This document shows, piece by piece, positions 34,317 to 44,111 of a DNA stretch of 62,876 nucleotides. The translations under genes and the position numbers were made by a program. Location of the stretch: positions 1-62,876 of the forward strand of contig JADGRQ010000028.1 in NCBI GenBank assembly GCA_017880775.1, written 5' to 3'. Numbering within the stretch: position 1 is the stretch's first letter; each line of letters begins with the position of its first letter. Origin of the DNA: Burkholderiales bacterium. Lineage in GTDB: Bacteria > Pseudomonadota > Gammaproteobacteria > Burkholderiales > SG8-39. The notes beneath the pieces are model-generated. The model had not been told where the DNA came from and made no database searches. It saw only the letters and a program-made list of their open reading frames with translations.

Positions 34317-35537
34317 ATGCGGCAAGGGAAGGTTTTAATCGCTCAGGGCGGAGGACCGACCGCCGTCATCAATCAATCGATGGCAGGCGTCGTCCTGGAA
34401 GCCCGCAAGTTTCGCAACGTTGAATTGGTCTATGGCGCCTATCACGGGGTATCCGGCATCATCGACGAAGAGTTCCTCGACCTCACTCAGGAAACCAGCC
34501 ACAACATTGAAATGGTGGCCAACACGCCATCCTCCGCGCTCGGTTCGACACGCGACAAACCGGACCTGAAGTATTGCCAGCAGATATTCAAGGTTCTCAA
34601 GGCGCACGGCATCGGCTACTTCTTCTACATTGGCGGCAATGACTCTTCCGACACGGTGCGGATCGTCAGTGAAGAAGCGCACCGGGCCGCCTATCCGTTG
34701 CGCTGTATCCACATTCCGAAAACCATTGACAATGACCTGGTCGGCAACGACCACACGCCAGGCTTCCCATCGGCGGCCCGCTTTGTCGCCCAGGCTTTTA
34801 TGGGGGCCAACCTGGACAACGCCGCACTGACAGGGGTCTACTTGGCCGTGGTGATGGGCCGGCATGCCGGCTTTCTGACGGCGGCGGCGGCGCTTGGGAA
34901 GAAATTTCCCGACGATGGCCCGCACCTGATCTATCTTCCGGAATGCACCTTCAGCGTCGAAGAATTTCTGGCGGACGTGAAGGCCACCTATGACAAGTAC
35001 GGCCGCTGTGTGATCGCGGCTTCGGAAGGCATTCATGACAGCCAGGGCACCCCCATCATCACTCAGCCGGCGAGTCAGGTTGAGCGCGATGCCCATGGCA
35101 ATGTGCAGCTTTCGGGTACCGGAGCCCTGGCCGATCTGCTCTGCCGCGAGATCAAGAAAAATCTCGCCATCAAGCGCGTACGGGGCGACACATTCGGCTA
35201 CCTCCAGCGTTCATTCATGGGGTGCGTCTCGGATGTCGATCAGCGCGAGGCCCGCGAGGTTGGCGAAAAAGCCGTGCAATACGCCATGTGGGGCGATCGC
35301 GACGGTTCCGTCGCCATCAAGCGCACCGGCTTTTACTCGGTCGATTACCAGCTGGTTCCGCTAGAGTCCGTGGCGGGGAAAACGCGCGTCATGGAAGACG
35401 AGTTCATTGCTGCCAACGGCACCGACGTCACCGACGCGTTTCGAATGTATTTGCGTCCCTTGCTGGGCTCCGGCATGCCGGACGCCTACCGCCTGCGGCT
35501 GAACAAGGTCGATAAAATCCTTGGATCCGCCAAATAG
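34317..35537 (+). CDS. 6-phosphofructokinase, probably pyrophosphate-dependent
   Basis: 406 residues. N-terminal IAQGGGPTAVINQS, donor site YIGGNDSSDT and sugar site IPKTIDNDL, followed by PGFPSAARF. The GGND donor motif, in place of the GGDG of ATP enzymes, is typical of PPi-linked forms. GGAAGG precedes the ATG. Codon choice is less GC-biased than that of its neighbours and a broken gene lies at its left edge, so it may have arrived by transfer. It gives the cell a second, reversible phosphofructokinase beside the one at 6287-7396. Confidence 0.85.
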   Translation: MRQGKVLIAQGGGPTAVINQSMAGVVLEARKFRNVELVYGAYHGVSGIIDEEFLDLTQETSHNIEMVANTPSSALGSTRDKPDLKYCQQIFKVLKAHGIGYFFYIGGNDSSDTVRIVSEEAHRAAYPLRCIHIPKTIDNDLVGNDHTPGFPSAARFVAQAFMGANLDNAALTGVYLAVVMGRHAGFLTAAAALGKKFPDDGPHLIYLPECTFSVEEFLADVKATYDKYGRCVIAASEGIHDSQGTPIITQPASQVERDAHGNVQLSGTGALADLLCREIKKNLAIKRVRGDTFGYLQRSFMGCVSDVDQREAREVGEKAVQYAMWGDRDGSVAIKRTGFYSVDYQLVPLESVAGKTRVMEDEFIAANGTDVTDAFRMYLRPLLGSGMPDAYRLRLNKVDKILGSAK

Positions 35538-35561
35538 GCGCGGGTATTCCGATGCGGGAGT

Positions 35562-36692
35562 TCAGATCTTCTGTCGCGCGAACCAGCCGCCGGCGAACAT
35601 GCCGGCCGCGAGCAGCAGGAACACGGGGGTCATGCCGAGGGCGGCCGACAGGGCGCCCGAGGCGAGCGGGATCACGGTGCTGCTTGCATTCAGCATGAAG
35701 GTGCGCACGCCCACGACTTCGCCCTGCCGGCCTTCGGGCGAGGTGTTGTAGAGGATCGCCATGATCATCGGCTGGGCGCAGCCCAGCCCGATGCCCAGCA
35801 CGAACGACAGGGCCACCAGCATTGCGACGCCGGTGAAGAACGGAAACGCCAGGTAGCCCGCACCGGTGATCGCCAGCGACGCGGTGATCACCTGCCATTC
35901 GCGCAGCCGCCGCGCGAGTTTCGGCATCGCGAGGCGCACCGCGAAGGTCGCGACCGCGAAAGTCGACATGATCAGGCCGATGGTCGAGGCCGACAGGCCA
36001 ATGCGCGAGCCATAGAGCGGAATCAGGAAGGTATACAGGTCCCAGCCCATCGCCAGCACGCCGCTGACGATGAACGCATGGCGCAGGCCCGGGATGCGCA
36101 GCAGATCGAGCACCTTGCGCTCGCCGGTTGCGGCGCGGCTGGCGCGCTGGGGGACGGGTGCGCGCCGCATCCACAGCAGCGTGCACGCAAGCGCGGGGAG
36201 CAGCGCGAGCAGGCCGAATGCGCGCGCGTGGCCGATCCCGTCGATGGCGAATCCGGTGAGTAGCGGGCCAAGCGATCCCGAGGTGGAAAATCCAAGCGCC
36301 AGCCAGGAAAAATTCGTTGCGCGCTCTTCGGGACGGCCCACCGCGCCGACGACGGCATTGACCGCGACGTGCATGTACATGAACGCGGTCCCGATCAGCG
36401 TGGTTGCGATATAGAGCGCGGGCAGGGCCGGCCATGCGAAGGGCAGCGCGACGCCGGCGGTCTGCACCGCGAGCGCGAGCAGGATCGGCCGGCGCGGGCC
36501 GGTACGGTCCACCATGCGCCCCGCGCTCACCGACAGCAGCATCGGCAATGCAGCGAACAGCGCCATCAGCGCACCCACCGTAAACGGCGAGGCGCCCAGT
36601 TCGATGGCGAACAGCGTCGTCGCCATGCGGCTGCCGACGAAAGATGCGTGCGTCAGGACGATGAGCGAGATGAAGAATGCGAGCGCCGGCAT
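35562..36692 (-). CDS. MFS transporter
   Basis: 376 residues with about 12 hydrophobic segments and the MFS loop GRMVDRTGPRRPILLA between helices 2 and 3. It lies three bases downstream of the DMT transporter gene on the same strand, suggesting one transcript with argC. Substrate not predictable. Confidence 0.82.
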   Translation of the reverse strand: MPALAFFISLIVLTHASFVGSRMATTLFAIELGASPFTVGALMALFAALPMLLSVSAGRMVDRTGPRRPILLALAVQTAGVALPFAWPALPALYIATTLIGTAFMYMHVAVNAVVGAVGRPEERATNFSWLALGFSTSGSLGPLLTGFAIDGIGHARAFGLLALLPALACTLLWMRRAPVPQRASRAATGERKVLDLLRIPGLRHAFIVSGVLAMGWDLYTFLIPLYGSRIGLSASTIGLIMSTFAVATFAVRLAMPKLARRLREWQVITASLAITGAGYLAFPFFTGVAMLVALSFVLGIGLGCAQPMIMAILYNTSPEGRQGEVVGVRTFMLNASSTVIPLASGALSAALGMTPVFLLLAAGMFAGGWFARQKI

Positions 36693-36695
36693 CGC

Positions 36696-37610
36696 TCAGT
36701 CCACCGCCGGGGAAGGCTCGCCGCGGGCCTTCCAGACCGCGAGCGCGACGCCGCCGCAGGTCACCATGATGCCGAGCAGGGTCAGCGCGCTCGGCACCAC
36801 GTTGAACATCGCCAGCTCGAGCGCCACCGCGAAGATCGGCGGCAGGTACATGAGCGAGGTGACGCGCGTGGCCTCGCCGTGGCGCATCAGCACGTGCAGC
36901 GTGTTGACTGCCAGAATCGACGCGAAGATCATCAGGAATGCAGCCGCCGCGAACAGCGGCCATTCCCAGCGCACCGCGAAACCCTCGACCGCGATGCCGA
37001 GCGGCGCGAGCACGACGACGCTGGCGGCGAACTGGATGAACGCGGCGCTCACCAGGTTGGCGCGCGGGCAGAAGTGCCGCTGGTAGAGCGTCCCCCCGGT
37101 GACCCCGACCAGCGCGACCAGCGTGCCGAGCAGGCTGCCGGTGCTCACCTCGCGGATATCGATCTTGTGCCAGACGACCAGCGCAACGCCCGCCAGTCCG
37201 ATCGCCACGCCGGCCCACTGGCGCGTGCCCAGCGACTCGCCGAGCCAGCGCGAGGCGATCAGTGCGGTCAGCAAAGGCTGCACGGAGATGATCACCGCGG
37301 CGATGCCGGCCGACATGCCGAGGTACTGCGCGTAGTGGCTGCCGGAGAGCTGCACCACGTGCATCAGCAGCCCTGCGACGATCAGGTGACCGAGCGCGGT
37401 TCGCGAGGCGGGCCACTCGGGGCGCAGCCATAGCAGAACCGGAACGAGACAGGCAAGGCCGAAGAGATAGCGCAGCGTGAGAAAGGTGAACGGAGGGGCG
37501 TACTGCAGCGCGATCTTGGTGGCGAGGTAGCCGGAGCCCCAGACGGCCACGAAATACCAGGCGAGCGCCGCGTCGATCCAGCGGCGGGGATGCGGCGCGG
37601 CGCCGCTCAA
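36696..37610 (-). CDS. DMT-superfamily (EamA) transporter
   Basis: 304 residues with ten hydrophobic segments in two EamA repeats (residues about 14-145 and 160-295). WGSGYLATKIALQYAPPFTF at the N-terminus is characteristic. The best start is TTG 37610, adjacent to the argC stop, because the first helix begins by residue 13 and no ATG or GTG is available. Typical cargo are amino acids or metabolites for export. Confidence 0.82.
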   Translation of the reverse strand: MSGAAPHPRRWIDAALAWYFVAVWGSGYLATKIALQYAPPFTFLTLRYLFGLACLVPVLLWLRPEWPASRTALGHLIVAGLLMHVVQLSGSHYAQYLGMSAGIAAVIISVQPLLTALIASRWLGESLGTRQWAGVAIGLAGVALVVWHKIDIREVSTGSLLGTLVALVGVTGGTLYQRHFCPRANLVSAAFIQFAASVVVLAPLGIAVEGFAVRWEWPLFAAAAFLMIFASILAVNTLHVLMRHGEATRVTSLMYLPPIFAVALELAMFNVVPSALTLLGIMVTCGGVALAVWKARGEPSPAVD

Positions 37611-37611
37611 C

Positions 37612-38604
37612 TCAGGGCCAAAGCGGCAGCCCGGCGAGACCGGCCGTTTCGGGCTGCCCGGTCATCAGGTTTGCGTTCTGCACCGCCTGCGCCGCAGCGC
37701 CTTTGCCAAGATTGTCGATTGCGCCAAGCGCGACCACGAGCCCCGTCTGCGCGTTCACCGCATAGGACAGGAACGCGAGATTGGAGCCGGTCGCCCAGCC
37801 GGTGTGCGGGCTGCGGCCGCGTTCGAGCGGCATGACCCTGATGAAGGGCTCGTCGCGATAGCACGACTGCGCCGCTTCCAGCAGGCGCGCCGCGGTCGTC
37901 GCGCGCTTCGGCCGCGCGTAGCAGGTGGCAAGGATGCCGCGCGCCATCGGCACGATGTGCGGGGTGAAGGCGACGCTCGCCTTGCTGCCGGCTACCTGCG
38001 CGAGCGCCAGTTCCATCTCGCGTACGTGCGGGTGCGCTTCCAAGCCGTAGGCAAACAGATCCTCGTTGGTCTCGACGTAGCCGAAATCGCTCGCGCCGCC
38101 GCGTCCGGTGCCGGTGACGCCGCTCTTGGCGTCGATCACGATCCCCTCGGGTTCGACCAGGCCTTCGCGCAGCAGCGGGACCAGGGCCAGCAGCGCCGCC
38201 GCCGGATAGCACCCCGGGTTGGCGATGCGCGTTGAATTGCGGATGCGTTCGCGCTGCCCAGGGAGCTCGGTGAGGCCGTAAGTCCAGCCCTCTACGAAGC
38301 GGTGGTCGCCGCCAACGTCGACGATTTTCGTTGCGTCGGGCACGCGCGCGAGTGGCTCGCGCGACTTGCCGGTCGGCAGCGAGGCGAACAGCAGATCCAC
38401 GCCGCGGATCTGCTCCGGGACGAAGGGCTGGATGGCCAGATCGCCACCGGCGCGGCCGGCAAGCGCCGGAAAGCGTTTTGACAGCGTTTGTCCGGCGCTC
38501 GATTCGCCTCCCACGTAGACCACCTCGAACGCGGGATGCCCGAAGCAAAGCCGCAGCAGCTCGCTGCCGCCGTATCCGCTGACACCTACAATTCCGATCC
38601 GCAT
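37612..38604 (-). CDS. argC: N-acetyl-gamma-glutamyl-phosphate reductase
   Basis: 330 residues. It catalyses the NADPH-dependent reduction step of arginine biosynthesis. Motifs are MRIGIVGVSGYGGSELLRL at the N-terminus and the catalytic Cys132 in IANPGCYPAAALL, with GVTGTGRG and the C-terminal AIDNLGKGAA. A TACGAT box ends 7 bases before the ATG, so it may be leaderless. Two transporter genes follow closely. Confidence 0.93.
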   Translation of the reverse strand: MRIGIVGVSGYGGSELLRLCFGHPAFEVVYVGGESSAGQTLSKRFPALAGRAGGDLAIQPFVPEQIRGVDLLFASLPTGKSREPLARVPDATKIVDVGGDHRFVEGWTYGLTELPGQRERIRNSTRIANPGCYPAAALLALVPLLREGLVEPEGIVIDAKSGVTGTGRGGASDFGYVETNEDLFAYGLEAHPHVREMELALAQVAGSKASVAFTPHIVPMARGILATCYARPKRATTAARLLEAAQSCYRDEPFIRVMPLERGRSPHTGWATGSNLAFLSYAVNAQTGLVVALGAIDNLGKGAAAQAVQNANLMTGQPETAGLAGLPLWP

Positions 38605-38611
38605 GACCGGA

Positions 38612-38617
38612 ATCGTA
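38612..38617 (-). promoter_or_regulatory. -10-like TACGAT before argC
   Basis: TANNNT-type hexamer on the minus strand, exactly 7 bases before the argC ATG, with no Shine-Dalgarno between. Same geometry as at 7428 and 59081. Confidence 0.35.
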
Positions 38618-38629
38618 GCAGGTCGCGCC

Positions 38630-39511
38630 TCAGACCCGGCCGGGCGAGCGTGCCTGCAGCGCGGCGATGCGTTCTTCGATCGGCGGGTGCGTCGAGAACA
38701 ACGCCATGATCCCCGGCGCGTCGCTGATGCCCGAGGCTTTGAATGCCGGCGGCAGGGCCGCGGGCTCGAGGCCGCCCAGGCGAGTGAGCGCGTTCACCAT
38801 CGGCTTGGGCGAGCCGAGGTACTTCGCCGAGCCCGCGTCGGCGCGGAACTCGCGCTGGCGCGAGAACCAGGCGACGATGATCGAGGCGAGGATGCCGAAC
38901 ACGATCTGGCAGACGAAGCTGGTGATGTAAAAGCCCATCCCGACCCCGCGCTCGGTCTTGAAGATCGTCCTGTCCACGATATAGCCGACCACACGCGACA
39001 GGAACACCACGAACGTGTTGACCACGCCCTGGATCAGCGTGAGCGTGACCATGTCTCCGTTCGCGACGTGCGCGAGCTCGTGGCCGAGCACGGCTTCGAT
39101 TTCCTCGCGGCTCATGCTTTGCAGCAGACCGGAGGACACGGCCACCAGCGCCGAGTCGCGGAATGCGCCGGTGGCAAACGCGTTGGGCGCGCCTTCGAAA
39201 ATCGCCACTTCCGGCATGCCGACGCCGGCGGTCTGCGCGAGGCGGCGCACGGTTTCGACCAGCCAGTACTGCGTGCTGCCCTCCGAACCGTCGATCACCT
39301 GCGCGCCGGTGGACATCTTGGCCATCATCTTGGAAATCAGCAGCGAAATGATCGCGCCGCCGAAGCCGATCACGGCCGAAAAGAACAGCAGTGTAGTGAG
39401 ATCGAGACCCTCGGCCGTCAGATACCTGTCCACACCGAGCACGGACACTGCGGCCGACAGCACCAGCATCACGGCGATGTTGGTGGCCAGGAACAGGACA
39501 ACGCGTTTCAT
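38630..39511 (-). CDS. htpX: HtpX-type membrane zinc metalloprotease
   Basis: 293-residue inner-membrane protease for quality control of membrane proteins. Two N-terminal helices (residues 4-27 and 38-61), zinc motif HELAH at 144-148 and two further helices. The third ligand is a Glu in the [14 protein letters not shown] region. AAGGAG precedes ATG 39511. Full length. Confidence 0.93.
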   Translation of the reverse strand: MKRVVLFLATNIAVMLVLSAAVSVLGVDRYLTAEGLDLTTLLFFSAVIGFGGAIISLLISKMMAKMSTGAQVIDGSEGSTQYWLVETVRRLAQTAGVGMPEVAIFEGAPNAFATGAFRDSALVAVSSGLLQSMSREEIEAVLGHELAHVANGDMVTLTLIQGVVNTFVVFLSRVVGYIVDRTIFKTERGVGMGFYITSFVCQIVFGILASIIVAWFSRQREFRADAGSAKYLGSPKPMVNALTRLGGLEPAALPPAFKASGISDAPGIMALFSTHPPIEERIAALQARSPGRV

Positions 39512-39635
39512 ATGTTGTTTCTCTCCTTGTGCGCTGGGCGCGAAGAATACCCCAGTTTGACTGCGTCTATCCGCCGGGGTTCCAGCGGTTGCGCTGGTCC
39601 TTCCAGCGGCCTACATGGGGGCGCCGATCCGCCGG

Positions 39636-39664
39636 CGCAAGGGGCGCGGCGAAAGCCCCTTGCG
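39636..39664 (-). terminator. Hairpin downstream of the glyoxalase-II-like gene
   Basis: Perfect 10-bp stem CGCAAGGGGC/GCCCCTTGCG with a 9-base loop, starting 20 bases beyond the stop at 39684. No T run follows, so it is a terminator-like or 3'-end stabilising hairpin. Confidence 0.5.
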
Positions 39665-39683
39665 GGAGGTTTGCAATCTCAAT

Positions 39684-40364
39684 CTACATGTAGCGCAGGT
39701 CGCCCCCGGCACGCGATGCGCCCGCGAGCGCGCGGTCGGACACGAACGGGTTCGACGCCCGCTCCTCGCCGAAGGTCGAAACCGGCCCGTGACCCGGAAT
39801 GAAGGTCACGTCGTCACCTAGCGGCCAGAGCTGCGTGGTGATCGAGCGGATCAGCGTGTCGTGGTCGCCGCGCGGGAAATCGGTGCGGCCGATCGAACCC
39901 GCGAACAGCACGTCGCCGACGATCGCGAGCTTCTCGCCGCGGTGGAAGAACACCACATGACCCGGCGTGTGTCCGGGACAGAAGCGCACCTCGAGTTCCT
40001 GGTTGCCGAAGCGCACCGCGTCCCCGCCCGCCAGCCACCGGTCCGGCACAAACGCCTCGAGGTGCGGAAAACCGAAACGCGCCCCCTGCATCGGTAACTG
40101 ATCGATCCAGAAGCGGTCCTCCTCGTGCGGTCCCTCGACCGGCACGCCCAGTTGCCTGCGCAATTCGACGGTGCCGCCGCAATGGTCGATGTGCCCGTGG
40201 GTGAGGAAGATCTTCTCCGGTATCGCGCCGAGCTTGTCCAATGCCGCGACGATCTGGTCGAGGTCTCCGCCCGGGTCGACGATCGCAGCCTTCTTGGTCT
40301 CCTCGCAGAACAGGATCGAGCAATTCTGCTGGAACGGAGTGACGGGGATGATGCCGGCTCTCAT
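39684..40364 (-). CDS. Glyoxalase-II-like MBL hydrolase (YcbL type)
   Basis: 226 residues. The N-terminus IIPVTPFQQNCSIL and motif THGHIDH (His56, His58, Asp60, His61) are typical of the YcbL/GloB-related group; GHTPGHVV and GDVLFAGSIGRTD follow. It probably hydrolyses a thioester such as S-lactoylglutathione. ATG 40364 matches family N-termini; ATG 40379, overlapping the upstream stop, is an alternative. It follows aspartate dehydrogenase on the same strand. Confidence 0.85.
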   Translation of the reverse strand: MRAGIIPVTPFQQNCSILFCEETKKAAIVDPGGDLDQIVAALDKLGAIPEKIFLTHGHIDHCGGTVELRRQLGVPVEGPHEEDRFWIDQLPMQGARFGFPHLEAFVPDRWLAGGDAVRFGNQELEVRFCPGHTPGHVVFFHRGEKLAIVGDVLFAGSIGRTDFPRGDHDTLIRSITTQLWPLGDDVTFIPGHGPVSTFGEERASNPFVSDRALAGASRAGGDLRYM

Positions 40365-40368
40365 CGCA

Positions 40369-41184
40369 TCACGTGCCATAGCGCGCGCTGCGACCCAGCT
40401 CGCGGATCGCCGCGAGCGCGCTGAAACAGGCGAGCATCGAGGTCTTGGGGTTCTCCGGCATCGCCACCGACTCGAACTTGATGTCCACGCGCCCGGTGCG
40501 GCCCTCGATGACGATGAAGTGCGTGTTGAATTTCAGCGCGGGGTCCGCCACCACCTTCAGGCGCGTCCGGTCGAAACCGATGCCCGCCATCGAGAGCACC
40601 GCGGCGATGTTCACGTTGGCCGGGAAGTGCGGCACGCCTTCGCGCGCGGAGCCTTCGAAAAGCACCGTGGCGGCGCTGAGCCGGTCCAGGTCAAGGCCGA
40701 GCTTCTCGACGTAGGGAATGCCTTTCCACGCCGCCGGCGGTTTAGTCACAGCGATGCTGACTTCGTCCGCGCCGGCGAGGCACACGGCCTTCAGCGAGTC
40801 GAGCCCGCCGATGCCGCCCGAAGGTACGTACAGCAGCGCACGGTGCTCGGCCGCGGTGCGCTCCAGCCGCGCGCGCAGCGCGTCGTCGCACAGTGCGCCG
40901 CCGGAAAGGGCGACGAATGAAACGCCTCGTGCGAGCAGAGGTTCCGCGTATTCGCGTACCGCGTCGTGCGAGGCTGCTTCGACCACCGCTTCGGGTTTCT
41001 CCGCGGCTAACGCCTCGAGGCCCATGACAAAAGGTACACCGCACTCTGCAGCAAGCGCCTTGGCGCGGGACAGATCGCTGCGCCCGGCGATCGCCACCAC
41101 CCGCACGTCTCCCAGCGCTCCAGTCCGAATGTGCTCCATGACCATGCGGGCGATGACACCGCCGCCGATGATGCCTATGCGCAT
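40369..41184 (-). CDS. Aspartate dehydrogenase family protein
   Basis: 271 residues. N-terminal NAD(P) site RIGIIGGGVIARMVMEHI, the VEAASHDAVREYAEPLL segment, SGGIGGLDSLKA and FPANVNIAAVLSMAGIG are characteristic of L-aspartate dehydrogenase (NadX), which makes iminoaspartate for NAD synthesis or degrades aspartate. ATG 41184 is preceded by AGGGAGG. The first codons and upstream 30 bases recur, diverged, at 44449-44512. Confidence 0.88.
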   Translation of the reverse strand: MRIGIIGGGVIARMVMEHIRTGALGDVRVVAIAGRSDLSRAKALAAECGVPFVMGLEALAAEKPEAVVEAASHDAVREYAEPLLARGVSFVALSGGALCDDALRARLERTAAEHRALLYVPSGGIGGLDSLKAVCLAGADEVSIAVTKPPAAWKGIPYVEKLGLDLDRLSAATVLFEGSAREGVPHFPANVNIAAVLSMAGIGFDRTRLKVVADPALKFNTHFIVIEGRTGRVDIKFESVAMPENPKTSMLACFSALAAIRELGRSARYGT

Positions 41185-41316
41185 GCTGCCTCCCTGCGGC
41201 GATTCTGCCATAGCAAGACGCCTGCGCGCTTGGTGGTCTATGGGAGAATGGACCGAGGGGAACATTGTGCAGAAGATTTTCAAGCGGCGTAGTGCTCAAC
41301 AATTGGCAAGGGCTGT

Positions 41317-42307
41317 GTGGTACTGACGGACTACCACGCCAAGTACTTTGCCTACGAGCTCACGCGCCGCTGCGCGCCCGACAGCGTCGAGAAGCTGGCG
41401 GCGGCGCTCGCGGATGCACAGGTCGATCTGAATCCCCACCAAGTCGATACGGCGCTGTTCGCGTTCAAGTCGCCGCTTTCAATGGGCGCATTGCTCGCTG
41501 ATGAAGTCGGCCTTGGCAAGACCATCGAAGCGGGTCTCGTGCTGTCCCAGAAATGGGCGGAGCGCAGGCGCCGCATTCTCATCATCACGCCGTCAAATTT
41601 GCGAAAGCAGTGGTACCAGGAGCGGACTGAGAAGTTTTTCCTGCCCTGCCGGATACTGGAATCGAAGTCGTACAACGCGGCAATCAAGCAGGGACAGTTC
41701 CGTCCGTTCGAAGCGCCCGATATCGTTATTTGCTCCTATCAATTCGCGAAGAGGAAGGCAGGTGAGTATCGAGTCGCTGGATCAGGCGGAAGACCACCTG
41801 ATCGTCGCCGTCGTGACCGACGATGGCGCGGCGATGGACCACGAAGTCGCGATACGGCTGCTTACGCTGCCCGGGCGCGTGATTGGTCAGCCAGCCAGCC
41901 CCTCGCCGGGCGCGCCGCTTGATGCAATCGTCGCGGCCAGGCAGGAAGCGATCCAGCGCGGGATTTCCGAGCGCAATGCCCGCATCTTTGAGGCCGAAAT
42001 CGACAAGCTCGAAGGCTGGGCGGGCGACCTGAAGCTCGGCCTGGAGCGCGAGATCAAGGAACTCGACCGGCAGATCCGCGACGCCCGCCGTGGGGCGACC
42101 ACGGCGCTCACGCTGGAAGAAAAACTCGCAGGGCAAAAGCAGATCAAGGCGTTGGAAGCCCAGCGCAACCAGCGGCGCCGCTCGCTCTTCGATGCGCAGG
42201 ACCAGGTGGATCGGCAGCGAGAGGACCTGATCGGCAACATCGAGGGCAAGCTGCAGCAGAAAACCGGGCGTCGGGAGCTGCTGGCCCTGCGCTGGAACCT
42301 GGAATGA
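41317..42307 (+). pseudogene. SNF2-type helicase with the middle deleted (defence-island helicase remnant)
   Basis: The first part, from GTG 41317 to about 41761, reads as the N-terminus of an SNF2-like helicase: NPHQVDTALFAFKSPL, Walker A ADEVGLGKTIEAGL, IITPSNLRKQW and DIVICSYQFAKRKA. It then jumps, in a different frame, to a helicase C-terminus (about 41762-42307) with a coiled-coil tail ending GKLQQKTGRRELLALRW. DEAH motif II and the whole second helicase lobe are missing. The C-terminal piece could be translated alone from GTG 41762 behind GAGGAAGG. Related helicases of about 1,000 residues sit in restriction/defence islands. Confidence 0.75.
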
Positions 42308-42364
42308 CACCTTGCGGCAATAGGTGGAAATCCATACAGTAAAGGTCTCTCAGGGGAGGCTGCA

Positions 42365-43258
42365 ATGAGCAAGACCCATCTGCCGGCGGCGCGCGAGTCG
42401 TTCGAGTCGCTCAAGCAGAGCAACGAGCATGGCGCCGAGTACTGGAGCGCCCGGAAACTGCAGCCGCTGCTGGGCTACAGCCAGTGGCGGCGCTTCCAAC
42501 AGGCCATCGAGCGCGCCAAGGCTTCATGCGCGACCTCGGGAAACAACCCTGAGCATCACTTTGCCGGCGCCGGCAAACCGATCACTGGAGGCAAGGGTGC
42601 CGTTCAAGTCGTCGATGACTACCACCTGTCGCGCTTCGCCTGCTACCTCATCGCCCAGAACGGCGACCCGCGCAAGCCCGAGATCGCGTACGCGCAGAAG
42701 TACTTCGCCGTCCAGGCACGGCGCCAGGAGCTGAGCGACCAAGCCGCCGCCGATGTCGAGCGCCTCGAACTGCGCAAGCACACCGCCGAGGAGTTCAAGG
42801 CCCTGTCCAGCGCGGCGCAGGACGCGGGTGTGCAGGGCAAGATGTTCGGCGTCTTCCACGATGCCGGTTACAAGGGGCTGTACGGCGGTTTGGGCCGCGA
42901 CGCGATCAAACAGCGAAAGGCCATCGCCGACAAGGACAACCTGCTGGATCGCATGAACGCCACGGAATTGGCCGCCAACCAGTTCCGCATGACGCAGACC
43001 CGCGACAAGCTGGCACGCGAGCGTGTGCGCAGCCAGCCCCAGGCGATCCAGACGCATGAACAGGTCGGCAAGGAAGTGCGCGACGCGATCAAACGGATCG
43101 GCGGTACCTTGCCCGAGAATATTCCGCCGGCCGAGCACATCAAGGAAGTGGCGAAGCGCCTCAAGGGTGCGACACCGAAGTTGGAGCTGGACAAGCGGGA
43201 TGCCGGGGGTTTGCTCGGCCAGGATGGTAGTGCCAAGGACGCCGATGATGGTCGGTGA
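42365..43258 (+). CDS. dinD: DinD-family DNA-damage-inducible protein
   Basis: 297 residues. ARKLQPLLGYSQWRRFQQAI near residue 30 and VDDYHLSRFACYLIAQNGDPRKPEIA near residue 80 are the Bro-N/DinD signature; the rest is helical. DinD proteins inhibit RecA filament pairing in E. coli and are often found with restriction systems. AGGGGAGG precedes the ATG. It appears to be the only long intact gene of the 41.3-44.2 kb island. Confidence 0.85.
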   Translation: MSKTHLPAARESFESLKQSNEHGAEYWSARKLQPLLGYSQWRRFQQAIERAKASCATSGNNPEHHFAGAGKPITGGKGAVQVVDDYHLSRFACYLIAQNGDPRKPEIAYAQKYFAVQARRQELSDQAAADVERLELRKHTAEEFKALSSAAQDAGVQGKMFGVFHDAGYKGLYGGLGRDAIKQRKAIADKDNLLDRMNATELAANQFRMTQTRDKLARERVRSQPQAIQTHEQVGKEVRDAIKRIGGTLPENIPPAEHIKEVAKRLKGATPKLELDKRDAGGLLGQDGSAKDADDGR

Positions 43259-43303
43259 TCATGAATCGCCTGCAAACACCGGCTGACAGATAGGAAATTC
43301 GCT

Positions 43304-43441
43304 ATGGCTGAACCCACGATCATCTGCGCCAATTGCAAGACCGAGATCAAGCTGACGGAAGTTTCCTGGAAACCTGGCAGAGAAAGCGGGATGGGACGAA
43401 ACGCGGAATACTGGAGATCAAACCACGATACGGAACGGTGA
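43304..43441 (+). pseudogene. N-terminal stub of a DUF2130-family protein
   Basis: ATG 43304 opens with TIICANCKTEIKLTE, the conserved zinc-ribbon-like start of DUF2130 proteins (usually over 400 residues). Similarity ends at about codon 19. The frame then runs through unrelated sequence to a stop at codon 46. A head without its body, next to other cut genes. Confidence 0.6.
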
Positions 43442-43445
43442 AGAG

Positions 43446-43634
43446 TTGGCGGTCATGCGCGACCGTGTGGCACAGTTCGAGCGTTTGCTCGAGGCGCTGC
43501 AGAAGACGGCCCGGTCCGAGGAATGGCCGGCAATGAGCTCGGGCTATCGGCTCGAGATCGAGCGCATGCAAGGCGAGATTCTCGATTATCTGGTGGAAGG
43601 CGCGCCGCAGCGTGCGGCCGGAATCGCGGCTTGA
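43446..43634 (+). pseudogene. C-terminal fragment of an unidentified protein
   Basis: An open frame that runs from about 43350 and is clearly protein-like from 43446 (ELAVMRDRVAQFERLLEALQ, then GYRLEIERMQGEILDYL) to the stop at 43634. It is amphipathic, with no recognisable family. It lies in a different frame from the DUF2130 stub just upstream, so it looks like the tail of another deleted gene. TTG or ATG codons inside would allow a 60-residue product. Confidence 0.4.
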
Positions 43635-43661
43635 TGAGCTGGAAGCGTTGAAGTCGCGACG

Positions 43662-44111
43662 ATGAACCGCCACGTCAACGCCATTGCCGGCCGTCTCAGC
43701 CTGCGGCCGCCGCAGCGCCGGTCGCTAGAGTTGCTCGAGCGGGTCACGGAAATAGCGCCGCCGAAGAAGGGGGCAGATGTGGCGGCGGCGCTGGAGGCGA
43801 TCGGCTGGTTCAAGCCCGCGAAGGGCCAGTTCCCGATCTTCTACCGCCAAGGTGCGGATCACCTGGAGTACCAGCCGGATTTCGTGGCCGAGGCTGACGG
43901 CGCGATCTACATGCTTGAGCCCAAGGCAAGCAATGAGATGGAGGATTCCACGGTGTTACTGAAGAAGGAATCCGCGATCAAGTGGTGCCAGAACGCTTCC
44001 GACAACGCAGCGAAGCACGGTGGCAAGTCGTGGCGCTACGCGCTGATTCCTCACACCGCGATAGCAGACAACATGACGCTGAAGGGGTTGATGGAGAAAT
44101 TCGGGGTCTGA
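43662..44111 (+). pseudogene. Type III restriction subunit (Res-like) collapsed to head plus tail
   Basis: 149 codons in one frame. Codons 1-46 (HVNAIAGRLSLRPPQRRSLE, then EIAPPKKGADVAAALEAI) match the start of Res-type helicase/nuclease subunits. From about codon 48 the sequence is the extreme C-terminus (FKPAKGQFPIFYRQG, YQPDFVAEADGAIYMLEPKA), the PD-(D/E)xK-like nuclease region. Intact proteins are around 900 residues, so some 750 residues, including every helicase motif, are gone without breaking the frame. A small nuclease-like peptide could still be made. Confidence 0.72.

Noticed and set aside
35428-37431. 667-codon open frame on the minus strand over the MFS and DMT genes
   Set aside because: Out of frame with both transporters, Arg/Ala-rich, no motif; an alternative-frame shadow.
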